The translations under genes and the position numbers were made by a program. Positions 15,263-25,370 of a stretch of 64,000 nt of DNA are shown here, in pieces. Within the stretch, counting starts at the first letter, position 1; the number at the start of each line of letters is the position of its first letter. The notes beneath the pieces are model-generated. The model did no database searches. It was given only the letters and a program-made list of their open reading frames with translations, and had not been told where the DNA came from. The stretch is from positions 319,782-383,781 of the forward strand of contig NZ_LN831278.1 in assembly GCF_900069005.2 (NCBI RefSeq), given 5' to 3'. The stretch is from Paenibacillus sp. GM2 (GTDB lineage: Bacteria; Bacillota; Bacilli; Paenibacillales; Paenibacillaceae).

Positions 15263-17797
15263 ATGAACCAGCAGATTGTCTTGAGCAACTGGAAATTCAA
15301 AGCATGCGATGAAGAGGAGTGGCGGCAGGCCAAGGTGCCGGGGACGGTACATACAGATTTGCTGCGGCATGGCATTATTAATGATCCATTCTATGGGGTC
15401 AATGAACACGAATTGCAGTGGATCGACAAGAAGGATTGGGAATACGAAGCAACGATAAGGCTGTCCGAGTCATGGGTCGGGATGGGGCAGCTGGAGCTTG
15501 TATTTGAAGGGTTGGATACTTACGCCGATGTTTATGTAAACGGGCAGCCTATCCTGTTCGCCGATAATATGTTCCGCGCTTGGCGGGTTGATGTGAAGGA
15601 TTATGTTCATGCTGGCGATAACCAGGTCAGAGTTGTATTTCATTCTCCGATCACCAGAGATCAGGGTTCATTGCATAAGCTGGGCATGGAGATGCCGGCT
15701 CCCAATGATCAATCTCAGCTAGGTGGATTGGAGGATCATAAGCTCAGTGTGTTCGCAAGGAAGGCTCCGTATCATTACGGATGGGATTGGGGGCCTCGCT
15801 TCGTAACTTGTGGAATTTGGCGCGAGGTTAGATTAGAAGGCTGGTCGGCGCCGAAGATCACCGAGCTCTATATCTGTCAGAATCAAATAACTGCACAAGT
15901 AGCTGATCTAACGGCTGAGATAGAGATTCATAGTCCCGTTGACTGGACAGGGAGGCTGCAAGTCTCCTCTAACGGTACAGTATGGGCCAGAGAAGTGACG
16001 CTCATATCCGGTTCGCAGGTCATTAAGCTGGATATGCAGATCAGCAAGCCCGATCTATGGTGGTGCCGAGGTCTTGGCCAACCTTCCATGTATACTTTTA
16101 AGGCGGAGCTTCTGGAGCAGGATCGTCTTATGTCTGCGAAGCAGGTTAAGACGGGGCTGCGGACGATTCGCCTTGTGCGCGAACGCGATCAGGCAGGAGC
16201 CTCTTTTTATTTCGAACTGAATGGTATTCCCGTGTTTGCGAAGGGGGCCAACCATATTCCCAATGACAGCTTCATTCCGGAAATAACGAATGAACGCTAT
16301 CGTCATGAGATTGCAACGGCCGCAGCCAGCCATATGAATATGCTGCGTGTCTGGGGCGGCGGATTTTATGAAGAGGATCTATTTTATGAGCTGTGTGATG
16401 AATACGGTTTGCTTGTCTGGCAGGATTTCATGTTCGCTTGCAGCATGTATCCGGGGGATGAGTCCTTCCTGCATAACATCTCTATGGAAGCAGAATACAA
16501 TATCCGGCGCCTGCGCAACCATCCTTGCATTGCTCTATGGTGCGGGAATAATGAGATTGATTCAGCCTGGGCTCAATATATTGAAGAGAGCGGTTGGGGC
16601 TGGAAGCAGCATTATGACAGGAACCAGCGTGAGAAGCTATGGACGAGCTATGAAGCCCTATTTCATCGTATACTGCCGGAGACGGTATCCCGTTTGGCCC
16701 ACAACATCGCCTATTGGCCGTCCTCTCCGCTCCGCAGCTTGAGTCGGGATGAGAATCAGCATGCCAATACATTATCCGGTGAAGGGGATATCCATTACTG
16801 GGGAGTATGGCATTCAGTAGAACCGTTTGACAATTACAACCGTTATATAGGCCGATTTATGAGTGAGTATGGGTTTCAATCTTTTCCCGAGCTTAAATCC
16901 GTTCTTAGTTACGCTCCGGAGGAGCAGCTTGAACTGGAATCGGACGTTATGCTTGCCCATCAGAAGAACAGCAGCGGCAACCGGCTGATCAAGGAGTATG
17001 TGGAGCAGTATCTGCCTGATCCGAAGGACTTCAAATCTTTTCTCTACATGAGTCAGATTTTACAGGCTCAAGCGATTAAGACGGCGATTGAAGCTCATCG
17101 CAGAAATAAGCCTTACTGCATGGGGACGTTGTATTGGCAGATGAATGATTGCTGGCCTGTCGCCTCCTGGGCGGGAATGGATTATTATGGACGCTGGAAG
17201 GCGCTGCAATATGAGGTACAGAGAAGCTATCGCGATATTATACTGTCCGTATTGGAAGCGCCAGAAGGAGAAATTGCGATCTATGCGGTAAATGATCTCA
17301 GAGATCAGATATCGGCCAGATTGCGGCTGCAGTTGTTCGATTTTTATGGAAGGGTGTTGTATGAAAATGATGAGGCCGTTGCATTGGAGCCGGATTCCTC
17401 CGTACAGATCAAATCCATGGCGAGAGAGTCGCTGCTTCAGTCGAGTGACCCACAGCAGGTTGTTCTGTCGATTCGTCTGGAGAGGGAGCATGAACTGCTG
17501 GCGAGCAATCTATTTTATTTTGCCGGATTCAGGGATATTGAACTGTCGCAGCCACTCATTACGATATGTGAAGTTCCGGGGACCAATGGAACCTCCTTCA
17601 CTCTGGAGAGCGATTCGTTGGCCAGGCAGGTATGGCTATCCGCACAGGAAGAGGGAATCTTCTCAGACAATTTCTTCGACTTGATCCCTGGGGTGCCAAT
17701 AACCGTACAATTTTATCGACGCAGTAATCAAGAGAGGCCATTTATTGAGGGGGTTCCGGGCCACGTTACAGTGATGTCTATGGCAGACTTTATTTAA
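15263..17797 (+). CDS. GH2 beta-mannosidase
   Basis: An 844-residue glycoside hydrolase that releases mannose from the non-reducing end of beta-mannosides. N-terminal jelly-roll (WKFKACDEEEWRQAKVPGTVHTDLL), Ig-like and TIM-barrel domains follow the GH2 plan; YHYGWDWGPRF is typical of beta-mannosidases. The acid/base Glu lies in LWCGNNEID and the nucleophile Glu in FMSEYGFQSFP. No signal peptide, so it acts on imported oligosaccharides. GGAGGGAAAT precedes the ATG. It is monocistronic with its own operator and terminator. It may cooperate with the GH125/GH130 locus 40 kb away, since beta-mannosyl-GlcNAc and manno-oligosaccharides need such an enzyme. Confidence 0.9.
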   Translation: MNQQIVLSNWKFKACDEEEWRQAKVPGTVHTDLLRHGIINDPFYGVNEHELQWIDKKDWEYEATIRLSESWVGMGQLELVFEGLDTYADVYVNGQPILFADNMFRAWRVDVKDYVHAGDNQVRVVFHSPITRDQGSLHKLGMEMPAPNDQSQLGGLEDHKLSVFARKAPYHYGWDWGPRFVTCGIWREVRLEGWSAPKITELYICQNQITAQVADLTAEIEIHSPVDWTGRLQVSSNGTVWAREVTLISGSQVIKLDMQISKPDLWWCRGLGQPSMYTFKAELLEQDRLMSAKQVKTGLRTIRLVRERDQAGASFYFELNGIPVFAKGANHIPNDSFIPEITNERYRHEIATAAASHMNMLRVWGGGFYEEDLFYELCDEYGLLVWQDFMFACSMYPGDESFLHNISMEAEYNIRRLRNHPCIALWCGNNEIDSAWAQYIEESGWGWKQHYDRNQREKLWTSYEALFHRILPETVSRLAHNIAYWPSSPLRSLSRDENQHANTLSGEGDIHYWGVWHSVEPFDNYNRYIGRFMSEYGFQSFPELKSVLSYAPEEQLELESDVMLAHQKNSSGNRLIKEYVEQYLPDPKDFKSFLYMSQILQAQAIKTAIEAHRRNKPYCMGTLYWQMNDCWPVASWAGMDYYGRWKALQYEVQRSYRDIILSVLEAPEGEIAIYAVNDLRDQISARLRLQLFDFYGRVLYENDEAVALEPDSSVQIKSMARESLLQSSDPQQVVLSIRLEREHELLASNLFYFAGFRDIELSQPLITICEVPGTNGTSFTLESDSLARQVWLSAQEEGIFSDNFFDLIPGVPITVQFYRRSNQERPFIEGVPGHVTVMSMADFI

Positions 17798-17866
17798 GCA
17801 GCACCAGCGGAGGTATTCCATCCTTAGCTTCTAAATCACGCAGTGGAATAATGCATAAACTTATGT

Positions 17867-17897
17867 GAGGGGCTGAATAGTTCAGCCTCTTTTTTTA
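17867..17897 (+). terminator. Terminator of beta-mannosidase gene
   Basis: AGGGGCTGAA / TTCAGCCTCT stem with loop TAG and a following TTTTTTT tract. Confidence 0.85.
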
Positions 17898-17997
17898 TTC
17901 CCGACTTTGGAGGCGGTATTTGCCATTCGGTTCAAGTTAGATAATCTTGCTCATTGCTGTTATAATGTTGACTTGACCAATACTAGAAAGAGATGAA

Positions 17998-19917
17998 ATG
18001 AGGATGGAAAATTACCGAATTATGAACCGCTGGAAATTTGCTGCTACGTTCCTGCTCATATTGTTAAAAATCGGCCTGATGCGTTATTTCTTCTATAATG
18101 GAGTTCATCTGGGGGGACTGCCTGCCGAGGCGCTGTCTGCATTGGCTCTTCTTTGTCTTGTTGACTTATTGTTCCCTATTAAGAGAAAAGGGATCGTATA
18201 TACTAGCTTTAATTTCATATTTTCCCTTATGCTGTTCGCAGCTACTTTATATTTCGCCCACTTCGGGACGATTCCTACCTATGCTGTGTTAGGTGAATTG
18301 AATCAGGTTCCGCAGATTCGGGGCAGTGTCAACGCGCTGCTGCGGCCGGAGCAGTTTTTGTATTTTGTTGATTTTGCGTTGTTATTGATCGTGTATATCG
18401 TTCGCAAGATAGTCTCCAATCGCCGGAGTCGCAGACTCCACTTCTCTATGGAGCGTCGTGATTCAGGCGGCAGAAACCGCGGCTGGATCATTGGGGTAGC
18501 TGCCGGATTAGTCCTCTGTGTCGGTACATCGGTGTTATATGTTCGTACCGGCAAAGATATCGATAACGAATTAGTCCGGGGCGAGAAGATCGGATTCTTG
18601 AACTATCAGATCGATGCTGCTCTCCGTAATCAGAAAGAGGAGAGAATGATCCAGGAGGGGAATCTGGAGGAGACAACTGGCGAGATTCACGCTTTGCAGA
18701 ACACGTATCCCTACCGTGATCAGAAGGCATCGGGGACTCCCCAATACTTTGGTGCGGCCAAAGGAAAGAATCTGATTGTCATTCAGATGGAGTCTTTTCA
18801 GAATTTCCCGATTCAGCTGAAGGTTGGTGATCAGGAAGTAACACCGGTACTGAATGGACTCGCTAAGGAAGGGATCTATTTCCCTTACGTCTATCAGCAG
18901 ATCGGACAAGGCAATACATCGGATGCGGAGTTCATGTCGAATACCTCGATTTATCCAACAGCGGCCGTAGCGATGTCTACAGGGTATGGGAACCGCGAAT
19001 TGCCAAGTCTGCCCCGGTTGCTGCAGAAGCATGGTTATGTGGCAAATACGTTCCATATCAATGACGTAACATTCTGGGACCGGAACAAATTATATCCGGC
19101 GCTTCATTTTGATAAGTATTACGACAAGCCTTATTACGAAAATGATCATTTTAACGATTTTGGCGCTTCGGATGAGGAGATGTATCGGGTAGGCGTAGAG
19201 AAGCTGAAGGAGATTCATAACGAAGGCAAGCCATTTTATGCTCAATTCGTGACGACATCCAGTCATTCTCCTTTTATTGTCCCTGAAGACAAGAGACGGA
19301 TTCAGCTTCCGGCAGATATCGAAGGAACGAATCTGGGAAATTATATTACGGCGATGAATTATACGGATTACGCAATAGGACAGTTGATAGACCAGTTAAA
19401 AGAGGCTGGCATGTGGGACGACACGATGCTCGTTATCTATGGGGACCACTTCGGAGTGCAGCCGAGTGATACGAGCGCTGGCGAGATTGAGCAGAAGCTG
19501 GGCATCGCTTATGATGATCGGGTGAGCCGGTTCAATATTCCGCTCATTATGCATATTCCCGGACAGCAGCCAGGTATCCGTTCAGAGCGTGTTGGCGGTC
19601 AGGTCGACATTATGCCCACAGCATTGAATTTGCTGGGCATCTCTTTACAGGATGAGGGTTTTACCGCGTTAGGCCAAGATTTGCTTAATATTGACCGCAA
19701 TGTCATCGGTATGCGATATTATTTGCCGACCGGTTCTTTCTTCAATGACGATATCATGTTCGTTCCGGGTCAAGGCTTTGATGATGGCTCCGCTGTCTCG
19801 CTCAAGACGCTTAAACCAGTCGCCGATTTCTCGAAGTATCGCAGTGACTACGAATATATTATGAAGCTGATGGGTTTGTCCGATCAGTATGTGAAGCTGC
19901 TGCCCAAGAGGGGATAA
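17998..19917 (+). CDS. LTA synthase family protein (phosphoglycerol transferase)
   Basis: A 639-residue membrane enzyme. About five hydrophobic helices in residues 10-180 are followed by an extracellular sulfatase-like domain. Catalytic features: IQMESFQNFPI, the nucleophile threonine in GQGNTSDAEFMSNTS, HSPF and VIYGDHFG metal-site segments. Family members polymerise glycerol-phosphate from phosphatidylglycerol to make lipoteichoic acid or prime it. The start is weakly defined: the ATG at 17998 has only AAAGAGATGA upstream, and an ATG two codons later is possible. The gene is alone; paralogues (LtaS, YfnI, YqgS, YvgJ types) cannot be separated by eye. Confidence 0.88.
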   Translation: MRMENYRIMNRWKFAATFLLILLKIGLMRYFFYNGVHLGGLPAEALSALALLCLVDLLFPIKRKGIVYTSFNFIFSLMLFAATLYFAHFGTIPTYAVLGELNQVPQIRGSVNALLRPEQFLYFVDFALLLIVYIVRKIVSNRRSRRLHFSMERRDSGGRNRGWIIGVAAGLVLCVGTSVLYVRTGKDIDNELVRGEKIGFLNYQIDAALRNQKEERMIQEGNLEETTGEIHALQNTYPYRDQKASGTPQYFGAAKGKNLIVIQMESFQNFPIQLKVGDQEVTPVLNGLAKEGIYFPYVYQQIGQGNTSDAEFMSNTSIYPTAAVAMSTGYGNRELPSLPRLLQKHGYVANTFHINDVTFWDRNKLYPALHFDKYYDKPYYENDHFNDFGASDEEMYRVGVEKLKEIHNEGKPFYAQFVTTSSHSPFIVPEDKRRIQLPADIEGTNLGNYITAMNYTDYAIGQLIDQLKEAGMWDDTMLVIYGDHFGVQPSDTSAGEIEQKLGIAYDDRVSRFNIPLIMHIPGQQPGIRSERVGGQVDIMPTALNLLGISLQDEGFTALGQDLLNIDRNVIGMRYYLPTGSFFNDDIMFVPGQGFDDGSAVSLKTLKPVADFSKYRSDYEYIMKLMGLSDQYVKLLPKRG

Positions 19918-19953
19918 TTGTACAATCCTCCTCTGACCAGCATACTATTCCAC

Positions 19954-19987
19954 ACACAAGCCCCGCAGGCTTCTGCGGGGCTTGTGT
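19954..19987. terminator. Bidirectional terminator
   Basis: A perfect 15-bp stem (ACACAAGCCCCGCAG / CTGCGGGGCTTGTGT) with a 4-nt loop between convergent genes. Confidence 0.85.
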
Positions 19988-20003
19988 AATAGACAAATTC
20001 AAA

Positions 20004-20438
20004 TTAGAATATATGGTACTTCTTGGCAACGCTTTCGCTTATAATCGCGACAAGCTCCTGTGACTGCTGTTGATAAGCCTCTATAGAGATATGGCCATCG
20101 ACCAACCTCTGATCCAGCTGTTCTTGCAGCTGGGATACCTGCAGGCGGATGACCGACTCTATATCCTTCTGATTGGATAGGGCGATGTCGGCAAGAGAGT
20201 TGCCTACTGCCAGTGCTTCGTATAATCCATCTGTATGATCCTCGCTATTAGTTATACCTATTGCATCAATAAGGGGGTCGCTTTTCTTCTGTTTGGAGTT
20301 GCTATTATTCTGGTCAGCTTGCTTGGCTGGAATCAGAGCCAGCGCTTTGGCTGCTGCAGCAGTTTGTCCCGATAGGCCTGAACCCAATGTAATAAAGCAA
20401 GCCATCGTCCCTACTATAACGATTCGTTTTATAATCAT
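20004..20438 (-). CDS. Small secreted protein of unknown function
   Basis: A 144-residue protein with a Sec signal peptide (MIIKRIVIVGTMACFITLG... cleaved near AAAAK at about residue 31), a short polar low-complexity linker (QNNSNSKQKKSD) and a helical C-terminal half (DIESVIRLQVSQLQEQLDQRLVDG). GGAGAGG lies about 11 nt before the ATG. No family was recognised. It is convergent with the LTA synthase and divergent from the large repeat protein, so it may be a small cell-wall or spore-envelope protein, but nothing in the sequence proves that. Confidence 0.65.
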   Translation of the reverse strand: MIIKRIVIVGTMACFITLGSGLSGQTAAAAKALALIPAKQADQNNSNSKQKKSDPLIDAIGITNSEDHTDGLYEALAVGNSLADIALSNQKDIESVIRLQVSQLQEQLDQRLVDGHISIEAYQQQSQELVAIISESVAKKYHIF

Positions 20439-20715
20439 AGAAATGTAATCCTCTCCAATTTCGTTCTACTAGAGGTGTTCTTGTACTAAGAATAATACGT
20501 CGGGGAAGAGCGGAAGGTTTCATTTATTATTTTAATTGCAAAAAGACATAATTAGCGCGCCAAATCAGGCCGAATAGTTTCAAGGTTGTACCTGCTCGGT
20601 TAAATTTTCTTTACAAGGGAAAAAGAAGAAACTTTTATGCCTGTTGCTGCGTTAAATTAGACGATGATAATTATCATGCCGGATGAACTGAAGGGCATGA
20701 GGGAGGGTGGAATTT
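20439..20715. other. Divergent intergenic region
   Basis: AT-rich promoter region between the small secreted protein (minus) and the repeat protein (plus). GCGCGC-containing and A-tract segments are visible, but no clear riboswitch, small gene or strong hairpin. GGGAGGG at its end is the ribosome site of the next gene. Confidence 0.4.
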
Positions 20716-23700
20716 TTGAAGAAGATATGGACTATGCTGCTTGCAGCAATACTTGTTGTACCGTTATTGCTGCAGCCAGCGACCGCACAAGCGGCCAAGG
20801 CCATTACGATTTATGTGGATGGGGTTCAATTGAAGACCGATGTACCACCGGTAATGGTTCAAGGACGTGTGATGCTGCCGCTTAGAGCAATTTTTGAGGC
20901 ATTGGATGCAAGAGTGTATTGGAATCAAAAGAGTCAAACCGTTACAGGGATTAAAGGAGATACAACGATCGTCCTCAAGATTAAATCGAAGGTAGCTACC
21001 ATTAATGATCAGACTGTTACGCTTGACGTGCCAGCGCAGACATTGAGAGGCAGAACGATGGTGCCGGTCCGCTTCGTTAGTGAAGCGCTTGGTCAGGATG
21101 TAGGCTGGAACTCCAAGGATCAGATCGTATCTATTAAGTCTGACACTCCGAGCAATAACAGTATTTCTCCAGTAAGCTATGTATCTGTACGGGATGTGGG
21201 TAATCAGGGAGATGGCCGTGACCTGGAGATTAGCTTCTCCAAATCGTCTACGGAGTCACTGGTTGATCATTACCGCGTCCTGGTTGTGAAGGCTTCAAAA
21301 AGCTTCAATCTGGCGTCTGCTCTGAATGTCTCCGCTTCGAATTATACGACGGTGTCGACTGCAAATTCGGATCGTGCGGTGGCTTTGTCACAGAGTTCAC
21401 GCGATGTAGACGGAGACTACATTAGAAATGACCAGCCTTATGTGGTTTATGTGCTTGCGGTTGGAAAAGGTTCCTATGCCAGCGTGTTATCAAATCCTTC
21501 CCCGAAGATTACTCTAGTGAATATGTCTTCGGTTGCGGAAGTAACCAATGTGAAGATAAGCGATATTAGCGATTTCGGCGATGGACGCGATGTCTCGGTT
21601 AGCTTCACTCGTCCGCAAAATGACAGCAATATTTCCAATTACCGTGTGTTTATCGTCAAGACTAAAGATGCTAACAATTTCAGTCTTACTACGGCAAATA
21701 ATTTATCCAGCAGCTATTATACGACAGTATATAAATCGGGGAGCAACGGCAGCACGATGACAGGCACGCTGTCTTCCTCGGCACGTGATACCTCCGGCGA
21801 TTACATTAAGAACGGCGTTCCTTACACCGCGTTCGTGCTGTCTGTGAGCAACAGCAATTCCGCCGTTAATAAGCTGTCTTCAGCTTCATCATCGGTAACA
21901 CTTAATCCGAATACCGTGTCGACGCCAGTTGTTACTCAAGTGGATGATGTTAATGACTATGGGGACGGACGCGACCTCCGGGTGGGCTTCAACAAAGTAT
22001 CGGATGAGTCGAATATTAGCGCCTACCGCATCTTTGTTGTAAGAGCCAACAACTATTCCAACTTCACATTAACGAAGGCGAATAGCCTGTCCAGCTCCTA
22101 TTACACGCAAGTGAACAAGACGGGGTACAATATTACCCAGATTCTCTCATCCGGAGCCCGGGATACAGATGGGTATAACATTCAAAATGGAGTCAGCTAT
22201 CGCGTATTTGTTATGGCTGTAGCTAAGAACTCAGGGAATAACGTGTTATCGTCCGCTTCCAATGCAATTACCCTGTACAGCAACAATGTAGGTACAGTAT
22301 CGAATCTTTACGCCAGTGATGTGAATGATTATGGAGACGGTCGTGATCTCTACGTTTCATTCAACAAGGCATCCGATGAGTCCAATATTAGTCACTATCG
22401 GATCATGGTTGTCCCAACTGCGAATTACAGCAGCTTCAGTCTGTCGGATGCGAATAACGTATCCAGCTCTTATTATACGCAGGTGAACAAGACGGGGAAT
22501 TACACTTATGGGCAGGCGCTCTCATCATCTGCCCGCGATGTGCGCGGCAATTACATCAGGGAAGGCGTCAGCTACCGTATTTATGTTCTCTCCGTAGGTT
22601 ATGGCAATTATTCCGGCAGCAATGCGCTGTCCTCGCCATCGTCCACGATTACACTTGGCAAGAATTACAATGTGCAAGCTGTATCTAACCTGACTGTCGC
22701 TGATGTGAATGATTATGGGGATGGCAGAGATCTGCAGGTATCTTTCACGAAGCCTTCCGATGAATCGAATATCAATCAATATCGAATTCTGGTTGTACCT
22801 ACTTCTTATTACAGTAGCTTCAGCCTGTCGCAAGCCAATAGCAGTTCTTATTACACCATTGAGGGCAGAGGCGGGAATAGAACGGTAACAAGGACCCTTG
22901 ATGGGGCCAGGGATGTGCGCGGTAATTATGTTACTGAAGGAACTAACTACCGCATCTATGTATTGACTGTTGCAAACGGAAATTCCTCCAATGCTAACGT
23001 ATTGTCCTCAGCTTCATCCGTAATTGCGCTTGCTAAGAATAAAGCGGTTCAAGCGGTGAGCAATGTCAGAGCAAGCGATGTTGGTGATTATGGAGATGGC
23101 CGGGATTTGCAGGTAACATTCACGAAGGCTTCCGACGAATCGAATATTGGTAATTATCGGATTCTGGTTGTTCCTGCGTCAAAAGCGAACGGCTTTGATG
23201 TGAATGCCGCCACTAAAGCTTCTTATTATATTGATGTAACTAAAGGTCAGTATAGTCTGAACTTGAGAAATGGCGATAGGGATACGGACGGAAATCCAAT
23301 TGCAAATGATAAAGAATATCGGGTGTACGTATTATCAATAGGTACGGGAAGCTCTAAGGGGATGTATAACTTGTCCGCTCCTTCCGATATTACTAAATTG
23401 GTTAATAATGCAAAAGTTGATACAGTAGGACAGCTAAAGCTGGATGTTAAAGGAAATAAAAACAGCTATAGTGATATTGAGGTCAGTTTTAAGAAAGTTA
23501 AGGATGATCTAACTGTAGTACAAGAGTATAGAGTGTTTCTAATTCCAGAGGGTTGGGCTGATACTTTCAATCAACAGAGTGCCGAAAGCATTAAAAATGA
23601 AACTTGGTACTCCATAATTAAACCCAATAATAATGATGTTGTGCAAACCTTGATGACTCCAAAAGATGCCTCTGGAAATACTATTGAAATCGGAACTTCT

Positions 23701-24153
23701 TATGTTGCTAAAGTACTAACTGTAGCGAAGACAGGAGTCACAGCATTGTCAGCAAAATCTAACGCGGTATCCCTCTTGCCAAATCCGGATGATGTTGCTG
23801 TAGATTCAGCTACGATTACAGATGCTTCCACGACCGTTGATGGAATCACAGTCACAGTTAAAACGCCGGATAAGAAGGCGTATATCGATAGTTACGAGAT
23901 ATATGCAGTGCCGAGCAATATAACGGATTTTAATCTAAACAACCTTAACTCGGTTAATCCGTCTACGACAGTTCCTAAAGAATTTACAGGTGGAGCTATT
24001 AAGATTAATGTGACGACACCTGGTTCTTACAGGCTCTATGTTCTTTCGAAACCGGATGGTAAAAATGCTAAAAAGGCAGCTTTATCCTCATCGTTTCAAA
24101 TAGACGTAGCCACTCCTACTGCTCCAACTCAAGAGCCTAACCCTCAACCTTAA
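20716..24153 (+). CDS. Secreted copper-amine-oxidase-N protein with eight tandem beta repeats
   Basis: A 1145-residue exported protein. Residues 1-27 are a signal peptide ending ATAQAA. Residues 30-145 hold two half-repeats of the Cu_amine_oxidase_N (stalk/wall-binding) domain: VMVQGRVMLPLRAIFEAL and TLRGRTMVPVRFVSEALG. Eight Fn3-like repeats of 120-130 residues follow, each with D-x-x-DYGDGRDLxVSF, DESNIxxYRI(x)VV, SSYYTxV, ARDxxGxxI and YRIYVLSV(A/G) segments; units 3-6 are most alike, units 7-8 have lost the DYGDGRDL box. The end is a short Pro/Thr tail with no sortase motif. TTG is chosen as start because GGAGGG lies 9 nt upstream; a GTG three codons earlier abuts the ribosome site. Function unknown; surface adhesion or matrix role is plausible. 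Confidence 0.85.
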   Translation: MKKIWTMLLAAILVVPLLLQPATAQAAKAITIYVDGVQLKTDVPPVMVQGRVMLPLRAIFEALDARVYWNQKSQTVTGIKGDTTIVLKIKSKVATINDQTVTLDVPAQTLRGRTMVPVRFVSEALGQDVGWNSKDQIVSIKSDTPSNNSISPVSYVSVRDVGNQGDGRDLEISFSKSSTESLVDHYRVLVVKASKSFNLASALNVSASNYTTVSTANSDRAVALSQSSRDVDGDYIRNDQPYVVYVLAVGKGSYASVLSNPSPKITLVNMSSVAEVTNVKISDISDFGDGRDVSVSFTRPQNDSNISNYRVFIVKTKDANNFSLTTANNLSSSYYTTVYKSGSNGSTMTGTLSSSARDTSGDYIKNGVPYTAFVLSVSNSNSAVNKLSSASSSVTLNPNTVSTPVVTQVDDVNDYGDGRDLRVGFNKVSDESNISAYRIFVVRANNYSNFTLTKANSLSSSYYTQVNKTGYNITQILSSGARDTDGYNIQNGVSYRVFVMAVAKNSGNNVLSSASNAITLYSNNVGTVSNLYASDVNDYGDGRDLYVSFNKASDESNISHYRIMVVPTANYSSFSLSDANNVSSSYYTQVNKTGNYTYGQALSSSARDVRGNYIREGVSYRIYVLSVGYGNYSGSNALSSPSSTITLGKNYNVQAVSNLTVADVNDYGDGRDLQVSFTKPSDESNINQYRILVVPTSYYSSFSLSQANSSSYYTIEGRGGNRTVTRTLDGARDVRGNYVTEGTNYRIYVLTVANGNSSNANVLSSASSVIALAKNKAVQAVSNVRASDVGDYGDGRDLQVTFTKASDESNIGNYRILVVPASKANGFDVNAATKASYYIDVTKGQYSLNLRNGDRDTDGNPIANDKEYRVYVLSIGTGSSKGMYNLSAPSDITKLVNNAKVDTVGQLKLDVKGNKNSYSDIEVSFKKVKDDLTVVQEYRVFLIPEGWADTFNQQSAESIKNETWYSIIKPNNNDVVQTLMTPKDASGNTIEIGTSYVAKVLTVAKTGVTALSAKSNAVSLLPNPDDVAVDSATITDASTTVDGITVTVKTPDKKAYIDSYEIYAVPSNITDFNLNNLNSVNPSTTVPKEFTGGAIKINVTTPGSYRLYVLSKPDGKNAKKAALSSSFQIDVATPTAPTQEPNPQP
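21171..24118 (+). repeat. Eight in-frame tandem repeats of about 375 bp
   Basis: Approximate unit starts: 21174, 21533, 21923, 22297, 22681, 23056, 23425 and 23803. The GACGGxCGxGAT-like core recurs in units 1-6. DNA identity is clearly lower than protein similarity, so the duplications are old. Units 7-8 are the most divergent and also more A/T-rich. Confidence 0.8.
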
Positions 24154-24180
24154 GAGATAGGCTAAAATAATTTCTTCACA

Positions 24181-24234
24181 AAGGGGACTCCTCAATGGTG
24201 CTTCATGGGCCATAAGAAGGAGTCCCTTCTTGTT
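24181..24234 (+). terminator. Terminator of the repeat-protein gene
   Basis: AAGGGGACTCCT pairs with AAGGAGTCCCTT (one bulge), followed by CTTCTTGTTG. Confidence 0.65.
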
Positions 24235-24371
24235 GTACATAACACAGATTCAGTTATTCCAAAGCTGATTCTATGTATAAACGGCATAGACTGGCATACG
24301 GCAATCAAGTAGTTGTACAATAAAGAGACAGGCTATAGCAGCAAAATTTAGGATAAGGTGGACATGGATTC

Positions 24372-25370
24372 ATGAAGAAAGTCGGTTTAGTGATGCGCAA
24401 AATTCAATTTGCGGAGGCGCAGGGACCCAGGGTATTCGCCGAAAGGCTGCGAAATATCGCCCAACAGCTGGGAGTCGAGATCGTCTTTATTTCTCCTGAG
24501 CGGCATGTCAGCGGCCATGATTGGATTCCGGGCTATGAGCATGAGAAGGGCGATCTGGTCAATTACGATATTGTGCTCGATCAGATTTACGCAGAGCGCA
24601 TCGAGCATGTGATCTATACGGTATCCGGGTTCACCTTCCTGAAGATGTTCCTGAAGAATAGTGTGCTGTTTCCGCATAGCTTCCCTGATCCAGCCCTAAC
24701 TGGATATGAGATGATGAAGCCCTTCTATAGCATCGTTGACAAGGCGGTTGTACAGACAGACTTTCTGAAGCGCCAGCTGGATACGGTATTTGGCGTTAGC
24801 GATGTGGATGTGATTCCCATCGGCTTTAGTGAGGAATTAGCCCATCGGTATTACGACCCGAACGCTGTCGTTGCTAATCGCGTATTATGGATCGGCCGGG
24901 ATGAAGAGAATCGTCGCCCCGATCTTGTGCTGGAATATGCCAGACAGAATCCGGATAAAGAGGTTTATATGGTATTCGGCGGGATGCGCTACAAGGAAAG
25001 TATGAAGAAATACGATATTCCACACAATGTGAAGCTTAAATTTGCTCTGACCCAGGCGGAAGTATTCGAACTGATGAATTCGGCCAAGGTGTATTGGAGC
25101 TGTTCCCGATTTGATACGTTTGCGATGCCGTTAACCGAGGCGCTGGCGATGGGAAAGATGGTGGTCAAACCTGAGCACCCTTGCTATGATCACATTAGCT
25201 CGCGGCATGCCTTTGCCGGCAACGAGCAGAACTGGTTTGAGCTGGTTAATATGGCGACGGCTCTGCCATTGCAGACTTCCGTACATAATCGAGAGTACGC
25301 TTTTGGTAAATTTTCCTCTACAGTGATGAAGCAAGGGTATGAGAAGTTTTTTGATCAGTGGTTGAGGTAG
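24372..25370 (+). CDS. Glycosyltransferase, GT-B fold (group 1/GT4-like)
   Basis: A 332-residue soluble protein. The C-terminal half shows the GT4 nucleotide-sugar pattern: RVLWIGRDEENRRPDLVLEYA, KLKFALTQAEVFELMNSAKVYWSCSRFDTFAMPLTEALAMGKMVV, the last containing the conserved Glu of the EX7E-like motif (PLTEALAMG). The N-terminal domain (LVMRKIQFAEAQGPRVFAERLRNIA) is the acceptor Rossmann domain. No membrane segment is present. AAGGTGG precedes the ATG. It is a lone gene between terminators, so the acceptor cannot be guessed; surface polysaccharide or protein glycosylation are possible. Confidence 0.75.
   Translation: MKKVGLVMRKIQFAEAQGPRVFAERLRNIAQQLGVEIVFISPERHVSGHDWIPGYEHEKGDLVNYDIVLDQIYAERIEHVIYTVSGFTFLKMFLKNSVLFPHSFPDPALTGYEMMKPFYSIVDKAVVQTDFLKRQLDTVFGVSDVDVIPIGFSEELAHRYYDPNAVVANRVLWIGRDEENRRPDLVLEYARQNPDKEVYMVFGGMRYKESMKKYDIPHNVKLKFALTQAEVFELMNSAKVYWSCSRFDTFAMPLTEALAMGKMVVKPEHPCYDHISSRHAFAGNEQNWFELVNMATALPLQTSVHNREYAFGKFSSTVMKQGYEKFFDQWLR

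Noticed and set aside
21171-24118. Tandem repeats considered as CRISPR or satellite DNA
   Set aside because: Units are about 375 bp, in frame and protein-coding with variable third positions; no spacers.
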